A DNA stretch of 64,000 nucleotides from Ilyonectria destructans (Eukaryota > Ascomycota > Sordariomycetes > Hypocreales > Nectriaceae): the NCBI GenBank assembly GCA_020740775.1, contig JAHEWK010000015.1:434001-498000 (forward strand), written 5' to 3'. The notes under the pieces were generated by a model. It had not been told where the DNA came from. It saw nothing but the letters and a program-made list of their open reading frames with translations, and ran no database searches. Shown here piece after piece: positions 47,501 through 58,732 of this stretch. Within the stretch, counting starts at the first letter, position 1. Each line of letters opens with the position of its first letter. Made by a program: the position numbers and the translations under genes.

Positions 47501-47900
47501 AAACTAAAAGGAATAATAATAAGAATATATTAATAACTAAAATAAAAAGAGTAAATATAGATTTATAGAGTATTAGCTTAAGGCTAAAATAAAGCCTATA
47601 TATAAAGTAAGTTATCTATTTAGTTATTATAGTATAATATAAGGTAAAATAGTATCTATACTATAGAGATAGTATATATTTTATCAGTAAGTACTTTATA
47701 TATATAGTAGTATAATTAATATTATTTTTTATAATTAAGAAAATAGAAGTAGACTTAAAGAATAAATTAGAAAATAAATTACTTTTAAGTTAAATTTTAT
47801 TAAGGGGTAAATTAGAATTAGAATATTAATAGAAATAAATAAGATAATAGAGAAAGTTAAAAATCTATAGAAAATTAAAAAAGAAATAGATAGATTATTC
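44570..47900. repeat. AT-rich relic, identity not resolved
   Basis: Heavily mutated DNA without frames. Position and strand suggest it includes the 5' LTR, leader and gag of old element A, but I could not align an LTR here to a copy near 60.9 kb. Other older insertions may be buried in it. Confidence 0.4.
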
Positions 47901-49806
47901 TTTTTAGTCTCTATATTTATTAATTTAATTTATTATATAGATATTTAAATTAATAGCAGTTATAATTACTATAAAGTAATAAGTAAAAGCTTAATATAAT
48001 ATCTTAACTTAAAGCTTATTTTACTTTTAATAAAATAGATAGTAAATATAGCAGTAGAAATTAAATAGAGTAAATTTCTATTTATAATAAAGATAACTAT
48101 TTTTTATATAGCTTAGGCTATACTGAATTTTAATAGCTAGAGAAGTTATATAATAATTTATATAGTTTTAAGCTTAAATTAAAATACTATTTTAAGTTTA
48201 CTTTAAGTAAAATATAAAAAGATTACTTTAGAAATCTCTCTATAGAGATTATATATTAGAATAATAAGTAACTTACTTATATATATAGTAGGTATAGAAT
48301 TAAAATATAAATAGAGTAAGCTTATTATTAATTTACTATTTATAGTAATAATCTATAAATAATAGTAAAATAGAGGTATTTAATATATATTTTTAGCTAT
48401 AAGCTTATAGAAAATTAATATTATATTAAAGAATAAAATTAACTATAGAATAAAGAAAAAAAATATTCTTAATAAGCTCTTTAAAGAGTTATAGAAGTTT
48501 ATAGCTCTATTTAATAAAATAAAAGCTTTTATTTTTCTACTATATTAAAATATATAAGATTACTATATTCAGCTAAAAGTAAAGTTAGATAGCTCTATAT
48601 TAAAACTTCTATAAAGACTATTATACTTTATATTATATAACTAATTACTTAAAATCTATAGGCAGATTATAAAGTTAATAGATAAAAAGTAAATATATAT
48701 TAATTTATTATTAGTAGCAGCTTTTATTCTTTTAGTAAAAAAGCTAGAAAGCAGTTAAAAATTCTATATAAATTACTATATATTAAATAAGATTATATAG
48801 TAGAATTACTACTTTTTACTTTTAATTAAAAAGATATTATACTTTTTATTTAAAATATAATAGTTTATAAAAATAAATATCTATACTATATTCTATAAGA
48901 TATAGATTATTAAAAGTAAAAAGTATCTTATAGTATTCTATATTTACTTTAAATTATTTAAGTAGTTAGTATATCTATTTAAATTAGTAGAAACTTTAAT
49001 AACCTTTTAATAATATATTAATAAAATCTTAAGAGTATTACTAAAATACTTTATAATAATATATCTTAATAATATTCTAATTTACTTAAAGAGATTATAA
49101 AAGAATTATATAGAAAAAATCTATAATATATTAATAAAGCTTTAATATTATAGAAATTAATTCTATAATAAAAAAAGAAATAGAAGTAATAGAGAATTTC
49201 TTCTAAAGATAGTTTCTATTTAATACTACTAAAAAGCTAACCTTCTAAATATAGCTAGACTAAATAGATTACTAACCTTCTAGATATAGTAGTATTAACC
49301 TTCTGGGTATAATAGAATCTCTTCTAAAGATAGATCTTTTAGATTATAAAAATATATTATAATAGGTATCTCTTTCTTCTAGCTATCTGGATATTTACTT
49401 ACTATTTATCTATAGATTTTTTAGGGAAATTCTAAGGAAATCTCTAGAAAGCTAAATAAGAATTACTATTTAATCTCTTAGGGAAATTTCAGGGAAAGTA
49501 ATATTTAGCTTAATTTAGATTTCTAGGGAAGTTTAAGTGTATATTACTCTGTATTTTCTAGATATACTGCTGGAAAATATACTGAAAAATCCTAAGGACT
49601 TTTAGAATAAAGTTTCTAAGGAAATCTATAATATTTAAGATATTAGTCTCTATTTAAATTTAAATAAATATAAATTTATAGTATAGAAAGTTAAATACTT
49701 AAAGTTTATTATTATAATAGAAATCTCTATATATTTAAACTTTAAAAAGGTATAAATAATAAGAAATTAAAGGCTCTCTTATAGATTTATAGAGTTTATA
49801 GCTTTA
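47900..49806 (+). mobile_element. old Ty3/gypsy element A, left part (protease, reverse transcriptase)
   Basis: Translated through its stops, the plus strand shows a retropepsin-like block near 47,950-48,050 (NSSYNYYKVISKSLI) and reverse transcriptase at about 48,520-49,150. TFQQYINKIL is followed by IIYLNNILIY, where YLNN (49062-49073) stands for the catalytic YLDD with both Asp codons changed GAT to AAT. At 49,680-49,806 follow KVKYLKFII and the start of the conserved SFLGF region. The frame then breaks off exactly at the CTTTA that borders element B and resumes at 58,733. Confidence 0.75.
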
Positions 49807-49997
49807 TGTCACAGCCTATATACACCTCGGGTAGATAGCAGGCAGTTGGAACTAGCAGTATTCTAGTACCTATAATTTTCAACTAACTAAAACTGGATTG
49901 CAGGATCACCTTTATGATCCTATAATCCTGAATTACTGGATCACTTATACAATCTAACGATCCATCTAAGTATATAGATAATAGAGTAGTATATATT

Positions 49998-50439
49998 TGT
50001 TACGACCCGTGCCGCGTAGACGCCTGGCGTCACGTGCACCCCACAAATTTCCCCCAATCAAATACACCTCACTGCGGCTCACGCCGTACTAAAGGACTCA
50101 CCCGTGAGCCTCTACGGCTCACGCGTGAGCCTCTCCGGCTCACCTGCGATTCCAAGGCTCACCGCCGTGAGCCTCACCTATCATTCTAGTATATAGACAC
50201 ACGTTCATTAGCACTTTCCTAGACTCTTAGCTACCTCAGCTATCAATACAACTTGGTTACCTCAATCACCTTGACTCGCTACGCATCACGGTGCTTGACT
50301 ATTACCAGACGTAACATTTACCCAGTAAGTGACGCCCTAACCGATCTGCTAACATAAACCTACGGTTTATCCACCAGCAACCCGTCTCTCGCCTACCCTA
50401 TACCACGTATACGGCAGTCCAGAGAACACGACCGTTACA
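49998..50439 (+). mobile_element. nested, nearly unmutated solo LTR
   Basis: A GC-rich 442-bp sequence beginning TGTTACGACC and ending CCGTTACA, flanked by ATATT at 49993-49997 and 50440-50444. The 3' LTR of B carries the empty site with a single ATATT (gtatattccc). Its last 212 bp (from about 50,228) match the last 211 bp of B's LTR apart from C/T and G/A differences. Its first 230 bp do not match and contain many GGCTCAC/GTGAGCC motifs. I read it as a solo LTR of a related, younger subfamily, left after LTR-LTR recombination. Confidence 0.85.
50073..50177. repeat. GGCTCAC/GTGAGCC inverted-motif cluster in the solo LTR U3
   Basis: About eight copies of the 7-mer GGCTCAC or its complement GTGAGCC lie within roughly 105 bp, in both orientations, able to pair as small hairpins. 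They sit in the U3-like half, where promoter and enhancer elements of an LTR are expected. Confidence 0.7.
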
Positions 50440-51660
50440 ATATTCCTAATAAATAGCTACTTAGCTATTAATATAATTTAATTATCTTAATTACCTTAAC
50501 TTACTATATATTACTATACTTAACTATTACTAGATATAATATTTATCCAGTAAGTAACACCCTAATCTATCTGCTAATATAAACCTATAGTTTATCTACT
50601 AGTAATCTATCTCTTACCTGCCCTATACTATATATATAGTAGCTTAGAGAATATAACTATTATATATTGATAGCTCTTATTTAGAAAGATTACTTATGTC
50701 AACTATTAAGTAATACCTTATACTATTAAGATATCTAGAACTAACTGAACTCCTACTACTCTAAGTAATATATCTATACCACCAGCTTATATAGCTCTAG
50801 CGAATAATACCAATATAGCAGCTAAAGTTAAGCAGCTATATAACCTAGTCTGCACTCTATAGCAGTAAGTACAGAATATACTAGCACTAGTCGCCAGAAA
50901 TACCAAATATAACCTAGAGGAAGTAATAAAATTACTGCTACTAGAGAAGTTTAATAGAATACCCAGTAATATTATACCTTTTATTACTAGAATAAAAGGA
51001 TACTTCCAGTAGTATCTATAATAGTTAGTATCTATAGAATTATAACTGCTATTTATAAGCAATCTAATATCTAGTAATATAAAGAATTAGTTTAAATCTA
51101 TTCTTAAAGATTTTCTTAATAATAATAAGGCCAATTAGGACTAAAATATAGTTAATCTATTTACAGATTGAGAAAACTTTAAAGTAGTCCTTAAAGATAT
51201 ATTCGGAATAATTAATAAAAAAAGACAGATAGCTATAAAAATTCATATACTTAAATAAATCCACTCTACTGCTACCTATATTATTACACTCTAATAAGTT
51301 GCCTTTAAGTTAGACTGAAAGGATAAGGTACTTATAGAAATATTCTACTAAAGACTAAAGGATAAAGTTAAGGACGAGCTCTATAAAGCTGACCGACCCA
51401 ATACCCTTACGGAATATATTACTATAGCCGTCAAAATCGACAAATAACAGTATAAAAGATACAGGGAGAAGACTGCAATACGCTAAAGAGGTTAGGATAC
51501 TCTATATAATCCCTACTACCCTAATTAATAAGGGAATAGTAGAGGATAGAGAGGTAGCTAATAGGGTAACTCTTGCGGAAATACCTTTTGGGGGATGCAT
51601 ACTGGACCTATAGAACTTAGAGCTATATAGAGGCAGCCCTAAGATAAGAAGGATATTATA

Positions 51661-51702
51661 TACTATAACTATAATAAAAAGGGATATTTTATATAAGAAT
51701 GC
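51661..51702 (+). other. Gag zinc-knuckle fossil of element B
   Basis: The codons fit C-x2-C-x4-H-x4-C with the first Cys as TAC, the second as TAT, the His as TAT, and only the last Cys (TGC) intact, around NKKG. Each loss is one G-to-A or C-to-T change. A second similar trace (KKGYSSKDC) lies near 53,010-53,040. Confidence 0.6.
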
Positions 51703-53439
51703 TATAAGTCTAAAAAAGAATAATAATTCCAACCTATACCTACTGGATAGCAATTATTAAATACCATCTAAAGATAGAAAGAAATAGAAATAGCAGTATA
51801 AATATAAACTATCGCTATAATATAAGGCACATATAAACACTCTGGCTTAAGCTGGCCTATATATCTATCCAGCTAAAAGTAATACTTATCCTAAAAAGAA
51901 GTAGAAGTACTACATCTAGAAGAACCTACCTTAAAAGTAAATAGGCAGGAGAAACTAATAGAGTGGATACCAATACTAGAACTACTAACAATTAAATTAA
52001 TAGCAGTTAGACTAAGAATAATAGCTATAGTACAACGGGAAAAGCAACTAGAAACCTACTAAAGAGGAATACTAAAAGTACTAGACACTTAGAATAATAT
52101 CCCTAATAGACAGCTGGAAGACTATAATACTTAGATAGACTAATAATAAATAGCAGGTACTATACTGAATAAGAATAATAAATACTATAACATTAGGAAT
52201 AAATACCCTAATCCCAGTGACAAGGAAAAACTGGATCCCTATACAGAGGAATATATACTCAGTATACCTAAAGAAACCAGCTAAATAGCAATAGAGAAAC
52301 TATAGTAGGATAAAGCTATACTCAATAAGTAAGGTAAATAATAATAGGAAAATAAGAAAGCTATATACTAATAACTTATAAAGGAATAACAGAATACTAA
52401 AAGATATAAGTCTATCTATCTTTATATAATAATAAGATATAAAGCAAAAGACTGTATAGTAAAACCCAGAGGAGAGTTCAGAAATAACTCTATTCTCCAT
52501 CCCAGTATAAAAGGATATAACTAGATCTTATAGATCTTATACTACTACCTATAATACTACTACTACTTAAAGAATAAATAGACTTATAACTATTACCCCC
52601 TAAGGCTACTAGAAATTCCTATTATCCAACTATATATAAAGTATAATATAGAGTACTATAAGAATACTAATAGATACCCTAAGTACTATATTATTATTCT
52701 AGAAGTCAGAATAACTAGATTCCTATAATAGTGCATATAAGGATTACAGAACCCCCAGAATTACTAGCATCAGGAATACTGAATCTATATAAAAACTAAG
52801 GTACACCTTTAGTATTAAGTACGGAAGGAATAAAGATATTTCCTATAAGAACGAAAATACTTCCAACCAGGGAAACCCGGATATAATAAATTATCCGACA
52901 ATAATACTTAGCAAAAGGAAATTAAGAACTGGCTTAGAATAACTAGAGAAGAAAAAACTACACCCAACCAGAAAAAGAAACCTAATATAACAATAAGCAA
53001 CTAAGGCAACTATAAAAAGGGATATAGCAGCAAGGACTGCTACAGGAACAGGAAGAACTCTCTTTATGCAAGAAGAATAAAGAAAAAATACACCCCTGTC
53101 CCTATGCCTAATAACGCTTATAAAGAAATATTTACAATAGATTGCAGTATATATATATGCCCAAGATATAATAAGGAGAAGAAGAAAACTTACGGATGTA
53201 TATACAGAATATATAAAGATAGATTCAACTTTCGTTAATAAACCAGCAGATAAGCTGAAGATCGAGAATAGTATAAGGTAGTCTGAATATAGATAAAAAA
53301 CCACTCTTACCCTCTATAATAGAGTAATAGATAGGCCTAGAGCTAGAAGAAGCAGAACTCCCAGTAAGAGCTCTATATACTATAGGAAGTATATAAATAG
53401 ATTGCTTGGAAATCCAGATATAAATTAAGGGATGCTAGT

Positions 53440-53720
53440 ATACCGTACTGATAGATAGCAGTACAGAACTTAACTACCTTTACCTGAGAATAGTAAATAA
53501 GTTGGAGCTACTATAGAAGAATAAATTAAATCTATATTAGGTGCAGAACCTTAAAGGAACAAGTTTCAGTTATAATAATAGATATATTACCAGAAAGATT
53601 AATTACCTTAAAGTTTTTATAAATAAATATAATAAAGATATCTCTTTTGATATTATCCCCTTAGTATAATACAATTTAGTTCTAGGCTATTTATAGCTGC
53701 AATAAGTAAACCTACTAATT
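53440..53720 (+). other. retropepsin-like region of element B
   Basis: The frame reading IDSSTELNYLYLRIV resembles the D-S/T-G active-site turn of gypsy aspartic proteases (here D-S-S). NLVLGYLQLQ follows some 75 codons later, where the family has its second conserved segment. Stops interrupt it. Confidence 0.5.
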
Positions 53721-54149
53721 AATTGGAGGACTGGCTAAATAACCTTTAATAATGTTAATAATTATTCCTTCTATAAATAGAATTCAGACAATAATATAAG
53801 ATCTTAAACTTTAACTGATAATAGCACCAGCAAAGTAATATATAATAATATAATAGATACTTTACCACCCCAAGGCACCAGATATAAATACCATAATGCC
53901 TAAAATAATAAAATATACTATACTATTATATAAGTATAAGTATAATTCACTAAGCTCGATAAAGAACTATAAGAAATAAAGAAATATAAGGAAGCAGATA
54001 ACAGACTTAAGAATATACCCCCTGCTTACTATATCTATAAGAAGCTGTTTGCTGAAGAAATAGAAATAGGTCTACCTCAGTATAGTTAATAGGACTATAA
54101 GATAGTACTTAAAAATAGAACTACAGCTAAATTCTATAAGATTTATAAC

Positions 54150-54960
54150 CTTAATAAAATTTAACTCTATATATTAAAAGAATATCTTAAAGATATATTA
54201 AAAAAAGGATTTATTAGGATATTAAAGTCCTCTATAGAATACTCTATTATATTTATCCTAAAGAAGAATAGAAAATTATAATTAGTTATAGACTACTAAT
54301 AGCTTAATAATATTACCATTAAGAACTGAATACTATTACTACTTATTAACAAACTGAAGGATTGATTATATAGTAAGAAGTAGTTTACAGCCCTTAACCT
54401 TAAAGAAGCTTATAACCTTATCTATATCAAACCAGAAGATAAATAGAAGACTGCTTTCTATATAAAGTACGGACTTTTTAAATACCTAATTATACCTTTT
54501 AGACTTACTAACATACTGGCAACCTTCCAATAGATAATTACTAATATACTATAAGAATACCTTAACGTCTTTATTATATATTACCTTAATAATATCCTTA
54601 TCTTCTCTAATATAGAAGAAGAACATATAGAATATATCTATATAGTACTTAAGAAACTATAGAATATAAACCTTCTTATTAAACTAGAGAAGAGTAAGTT
54701 CTATATAGATAAAGTGGACTTCCTTAGATATACTATCTATCTAAATAAGATCTATATAGATCGAAAGAAAATTAAAGCTATTAAAGATTGGCTGAAATCT
54801 ATAATAGTTAAAGAAGTATAGAGCTTTTTAGGATTTACTAACTACTACTAAAAGTTTATTTGCAATTTTAGAAGTATTAGATATACTCTTATAGAACTTA
54901 TAAAGAAAGAAGTAGATTTCAGATAGAATATTAAGATGCAGAAGACTTTTAATAACATTA
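54150..54960 (+). other. reverse-transcriptase region of element B
   Basis: Recognisable motifs are KTAFYIKYGLFKYLIIPF near 54,450-54,500, TNILATFQ, and YYLNNILIFS with YLNN at 54582-54593 in place of the catalytic YLDD. SFLGFTNYYQKFI follows near 54,820-54,860. Stops mostly read TAA or TAG where CAA, CAG or TGG is expected. Confidence 0.8.
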
Positions 54961-55400
54961 AAAAGGCAATTCTTAGTAAATCAGTTTTAGTTATATTTAA
55001 CCTTAAAAAAGAAGTTAAGCTGGAAATAGACTCCTCTAATTTTAGTCTGGAATCCTAAATAGAATAGAGAGATATTAACAGAAAGCTGCACCTAATTGCC
55101 TTCTACTTATACAAACTCTATAGAGCAGAATTTAACTACTCTATCTACAATAAAGAATTTCTTATAATAGTTAACTTATTTAAAGAATTCTAATACTACC
55201 TCTTAGGAAGCAAGTATAAGATTAAGGTCTATACCGACCACAAGAATATCTTATACTTTATAACTACTTAAGAGCTTAGTGGCAGGCAACTCTACTATAC
55301 GGAATACCTATTGGAATTTAACTATATTATTATCTATAAAAAAGGATTAAAGAATAGCAGAGTAGATACTATCAGCTGACAACCTAACTTTAATACCGGT
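54960..55400 (+). other. RNase H region of element B
   Basis: LEIDSSNFSLESQ, then FNYSIYNKEFLIIVN, then KVYTDHKNILYF (near 55,226-55,262) follow the order of Ty3/gypsy RNase H, including the conserved D, E and D positions. Confidence 0.7.
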
Positions 55401-56379
55401 ATTACTAAGGAAAATAAATAACTTCTTAAGCTGACTCCAGAAGGATATCTTAAGCAGAGATATATTGTTAATATCTATAGGTATAAGGAAAAATAGCATA
55501 ATATAAATAAAATGCCTAATAAAGAATAGCAGGTAAAAATCCATAAGAAATACTTATTCTATAATAATAATAATAAAGTATTTTCTAATGAATTTAACTA
55601 TAACTATAGGATACTAATATACTATAAATAAGTATTTATACCTTAGAGATTAGTATTTAATTTTCTAAAGGATAGAATAAAATACTACTAAAGTAAGGAG
55701 CTTATAAAAAGCTAAGTCTATAAAAGATTTTATTATAACTATATAATACCTAAAAATAATAACTACCTATAGATAGTATGCCTAAAGTGTAATAAGAAAC
55801 TCAGAATAATATATAAAGACCTACTAGAAACCCCAAATAAGGAATAGCAAAATAAAATATAATAGTACTATCGTTATAAGAATAATAATAATGCTATCTA
55901 CCCCTATAAGTATAACTACTAATATAGAATATCTACCTATAAGAAATAAGCCTTTATAACCCCAGAATATATATCTAAATTTAGCAGGGAATATATAAAG
56001 AACTACTAGAAATAAGAACTTATATTTAACTAAGTATATACTAGGTTTTATTAGAGATTTATTACTAACCTAGCAGACTTTAGATAATATAATATCTATA
56101 AAGAAAAGGAAATAGGATTTTAATAGCCCCCAGAACTAATAAAGAAAGTACAATTTATTAATAAGCTCGACAGAAGAATACTCATAGCAATATATACAGT
56201 AGAATTAAATAACTTACTGCTAAAAGAAATCCAGAAGTATAATAATATACTACCTAAGGAAGAATAAATAGAATAATTACAGATTCCTAAAGAACTATAA
56301 TAATAACTAGTATAGAAAGTTTATAAATACTCTATATACAGATATTAGGGTATTAATAGAACCCTTAAGAGGCTTAGAA

Positions 56380-57150
56380 TAATATACTTATTCCCCTAAA
56401 TAAAGAAAGCTATCTTAAATACTATTAAAAAATATAATCTATATAAAAAGTCAAAATTACCATAATATAAGCCTTATAGATAGTTATAACTACTACTAGT
56501 AGTATAATAACCTTAGGAATCTATTACTATAGACTATATCATCAAGCTCCTACTATCTGAAGAACTAATAACTAGAGTACTCTATAATAGTATATTTATT
56601 ATTATAGATAGACTTATAAAGTTTTTATACTTCCTACCCTACTAAGAGTCTACTAATATAGAATAACTTTCTTATATATTCTTAAGAAATATTGTCAGTA
56701 TATACAGATTGCTAATAGAGATTATCTCTAATAGAGGAATAATATTTATATCTAAGTTCTGGTAAGAACTAATAGCTTAAATAGGATTAAACTATAAGCT
56801 TATAACAGCTTAGAGACTATAAGTAGATAGCTAAATAGAGAGACTTAACTAAATAGTTAAATAGTACCTATAGTACTATATTAACTATAAGTAAGATAAC
56901 TGGGTCCAGAAGCTGCCTATAGTACAACTAGCCTATAATATATCCACCTTAGGAATAATAAAGCTTATACCAGTTTATACTAACTTTAGATTTACCCCTA
57001 ATATCTATAGATTATTACAAGAAGGACCCTTAAATATAAAGGTAATCCTTAGCACTAACTAACTATAACAGCTATATAAAGAAATATAAATAGAACTAGA
57101 GTTTATATATAAATAAATAAAAAAACATTATAATAAGAAAAGATTAAAGG
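56380..57150 (+). other. integrase region of element B
   Basis: The DDE core is traceable: TIDYI near 56,525, ISNRGIIFISKFW at about 56,725-56,762, and QVDSQIERLNQIVKQYL near 56,820-56,870. The spacing fits D,D-35-E. Downstream NWVQKLPIVQLAYN is typical of gypsy integrases. Confidence 0.75.
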
Positions 57151-57399
57151 GACTAATCTTTCAGGAGGGAGATATAGTCTACCTTACAACAAAAAACATT
57201 ACAACGAAAAGGCCGAATAATAAATTGGACTTTAAATTTATTAGACCTTATAAAATTTTAGAAAAAATCTCAGAAAATAACTACAAACTGAACTTACTAC
57301 TGAAGGTTAAGCTCTATCCGATCTTTTATATTTTATTACTTAAACCAGCAGCAAATACTATTTATATTAGAATATAGAATAACAATTAAGAAATAGAAG

Positions 57400-57580
57400 T
57401 CAAAAATAACCAGGAATTTATAGTTAAAACAATCCTTAATATAAAAAGAGAAAATAATAAAATAAAATATCTTATAAGATAGGAAAATTGCAACCTATTG
57501 GAAGATATATAGAAACCCTATAAACACCTTATATATTATCAAGCTAAATTAAAAAACTTCCTTAAATAAAAAAGCAGCCC
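57400..57580 (+). other. chromodomain-like C-terminus of element B integrase
   Basis: The frame gives EFIVKTILNIKREN, then KIKYLIRQENC and LEDIQKPYKHL. This is the pattern of chromovirus chromodomains (E.EVE.IL...YLVKW......W.P) with the tryptophans lost. It suggests the intact ancestor could target heterochromatin. Confidence 0.6.
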
Positions 57581-58321
57581 AGGAAATATATATTGGGATA
57601 GATTCTAGAAATAACATCTAGAAATTATAAAGGACTCTTACTAGCAACACCGGAACCCAATAGAGACAAATTAAGTAGTGCACCCAGTATAAAGAACTAA
57701 TTCAGTATATCTATAGCACCAGCAGCCTATACCTCCCCAATAGCCTGCTGCTTCTTAAGGATAGCAGACTCCTAAGAATACATCCTATTAATATCGTCCA
57801 ATTTCTAGATCTCTTAAACAAATAAATTAGAACTATACTCCTTTAATACTTTCTTTTATTTATAAAGATATACTAAACAGACCAATATCTTAGTTAAAGT
57901 ACTCTCAGCCTTCTTAATATCTAGATCGACTTTTCGCTAAGCCTCTATATTCTTAGTCACTACTGGAATCAGCATAAGAAAAATAATAGAGCATACAGAA
58001 CCACTTACAAAAACTAGTAATATTAGAACTATTATAAGAATAACTTAAGCTTATATATTTATTACACCATAAGAATTTCTTAGATATATAGCAAACTAAC
58101 TGCTTCTTAAAGCAGTAGGAATAAGGTATAATTTTATAACCCTTAGAGGCAATAACTTACATAAGAACGGAATATTACTCAGTCTTAATAGATTTGGAAA
58201 TACAACCTGATATAACAATCAGCAGAATATTTACAGGTCTAGGTTGGATGTATATATAAAAATTAGGGGAACGGTCTTATAATAGGCCTTAAGGATAAGG
58301 ACTAACAGAGGGGAGATATTA

Positions 58322-58732
58322 TATTACAGCCCATATATACCTCAGGTAGATAGCAGGCAGTTGGGACTGGCAGTATTCTAGTACCTATAATTTTCAACTA
58401 ACTAAAACTGGATTGCAGGATCACCTTTATAATCCTATAATTCTGGATTGCTAGATTACTTATACAATCTAACGATCCATCTAAGTATATAGATAATAGA
58501 GTAGTGTATATTCCCAATAAGCAGCTACTTAGCTATTAATATAATTTGGTTACCTTAATTACCTTGACTTGCTATATATTACTGTACTTGACTATTACTA
58601 GATATAATATTTATCCAGTAAGTAACGCCCTAATCTATCTGCTAATATAAACCTACAGTTTATCTACTAGTAATCTATCTTTTATCTGCTCTATACTATG
58701 TATATAGTAGCTTAGAGAATACAACTGTTACA
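58322..58732 (+). repeat. 3' LTR of element B
   Basis: 411 bp, starting tattacagcc (from TGTCACAGCC by G-to-A and C-to-T) and ending ctgttaca. It is directly preceded by the polypurine tract and followed by the CTTTA target duplication. Confidence 0.88.

Larger units (their letters stand above)
49807..50664 (+). repeat. 5' LTR of element B (interrupted)
   Basis: Begins TGTCACAGCC and ends in attata (RIP-changed from gttaca). It aligns throughout with the 3' LTR at 58322-58732 once the 442-bp insert and one ATATT copy are removed; both are then 411 bp long. Confidence 0.88.
49807..58732 (+). mobile_element. full-length Ty3/gypsy chromovirus-like element B, nested in A
   Basis: It is bounded by LTRs of 411 bp (5' one 49807-50664 after subtracting the nested solo LTR, 3' one 58322-58732) and by a 5-bp duplication CTTTA (49802-49806 and 58733-58737). 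Gag with a zinc-knuckle trace, protease, reverse transcriptase, RNase H, integrase and a chromodomain-like C-terminus follow in the standard Ty3/gypsy order on the plus strand. A polypurine tract (agaggggagatatt, about 58,307-58,320) abuts the 3' LTR. All frames are broken by G-to-A/C-to-T stops, so it is inactive. Its interior is about 7.7 kb. It is less mutated than element A. Confidence 0.88.

Noticed and set aside
50787..55544. Minus-strand hydrophobic frames of 65-137 codons in the AT-rich block
   Set aside because: They run antisense to gypsy pol and are Leu/Ile/Tyr/Ser-rich because of base composition; not genes.
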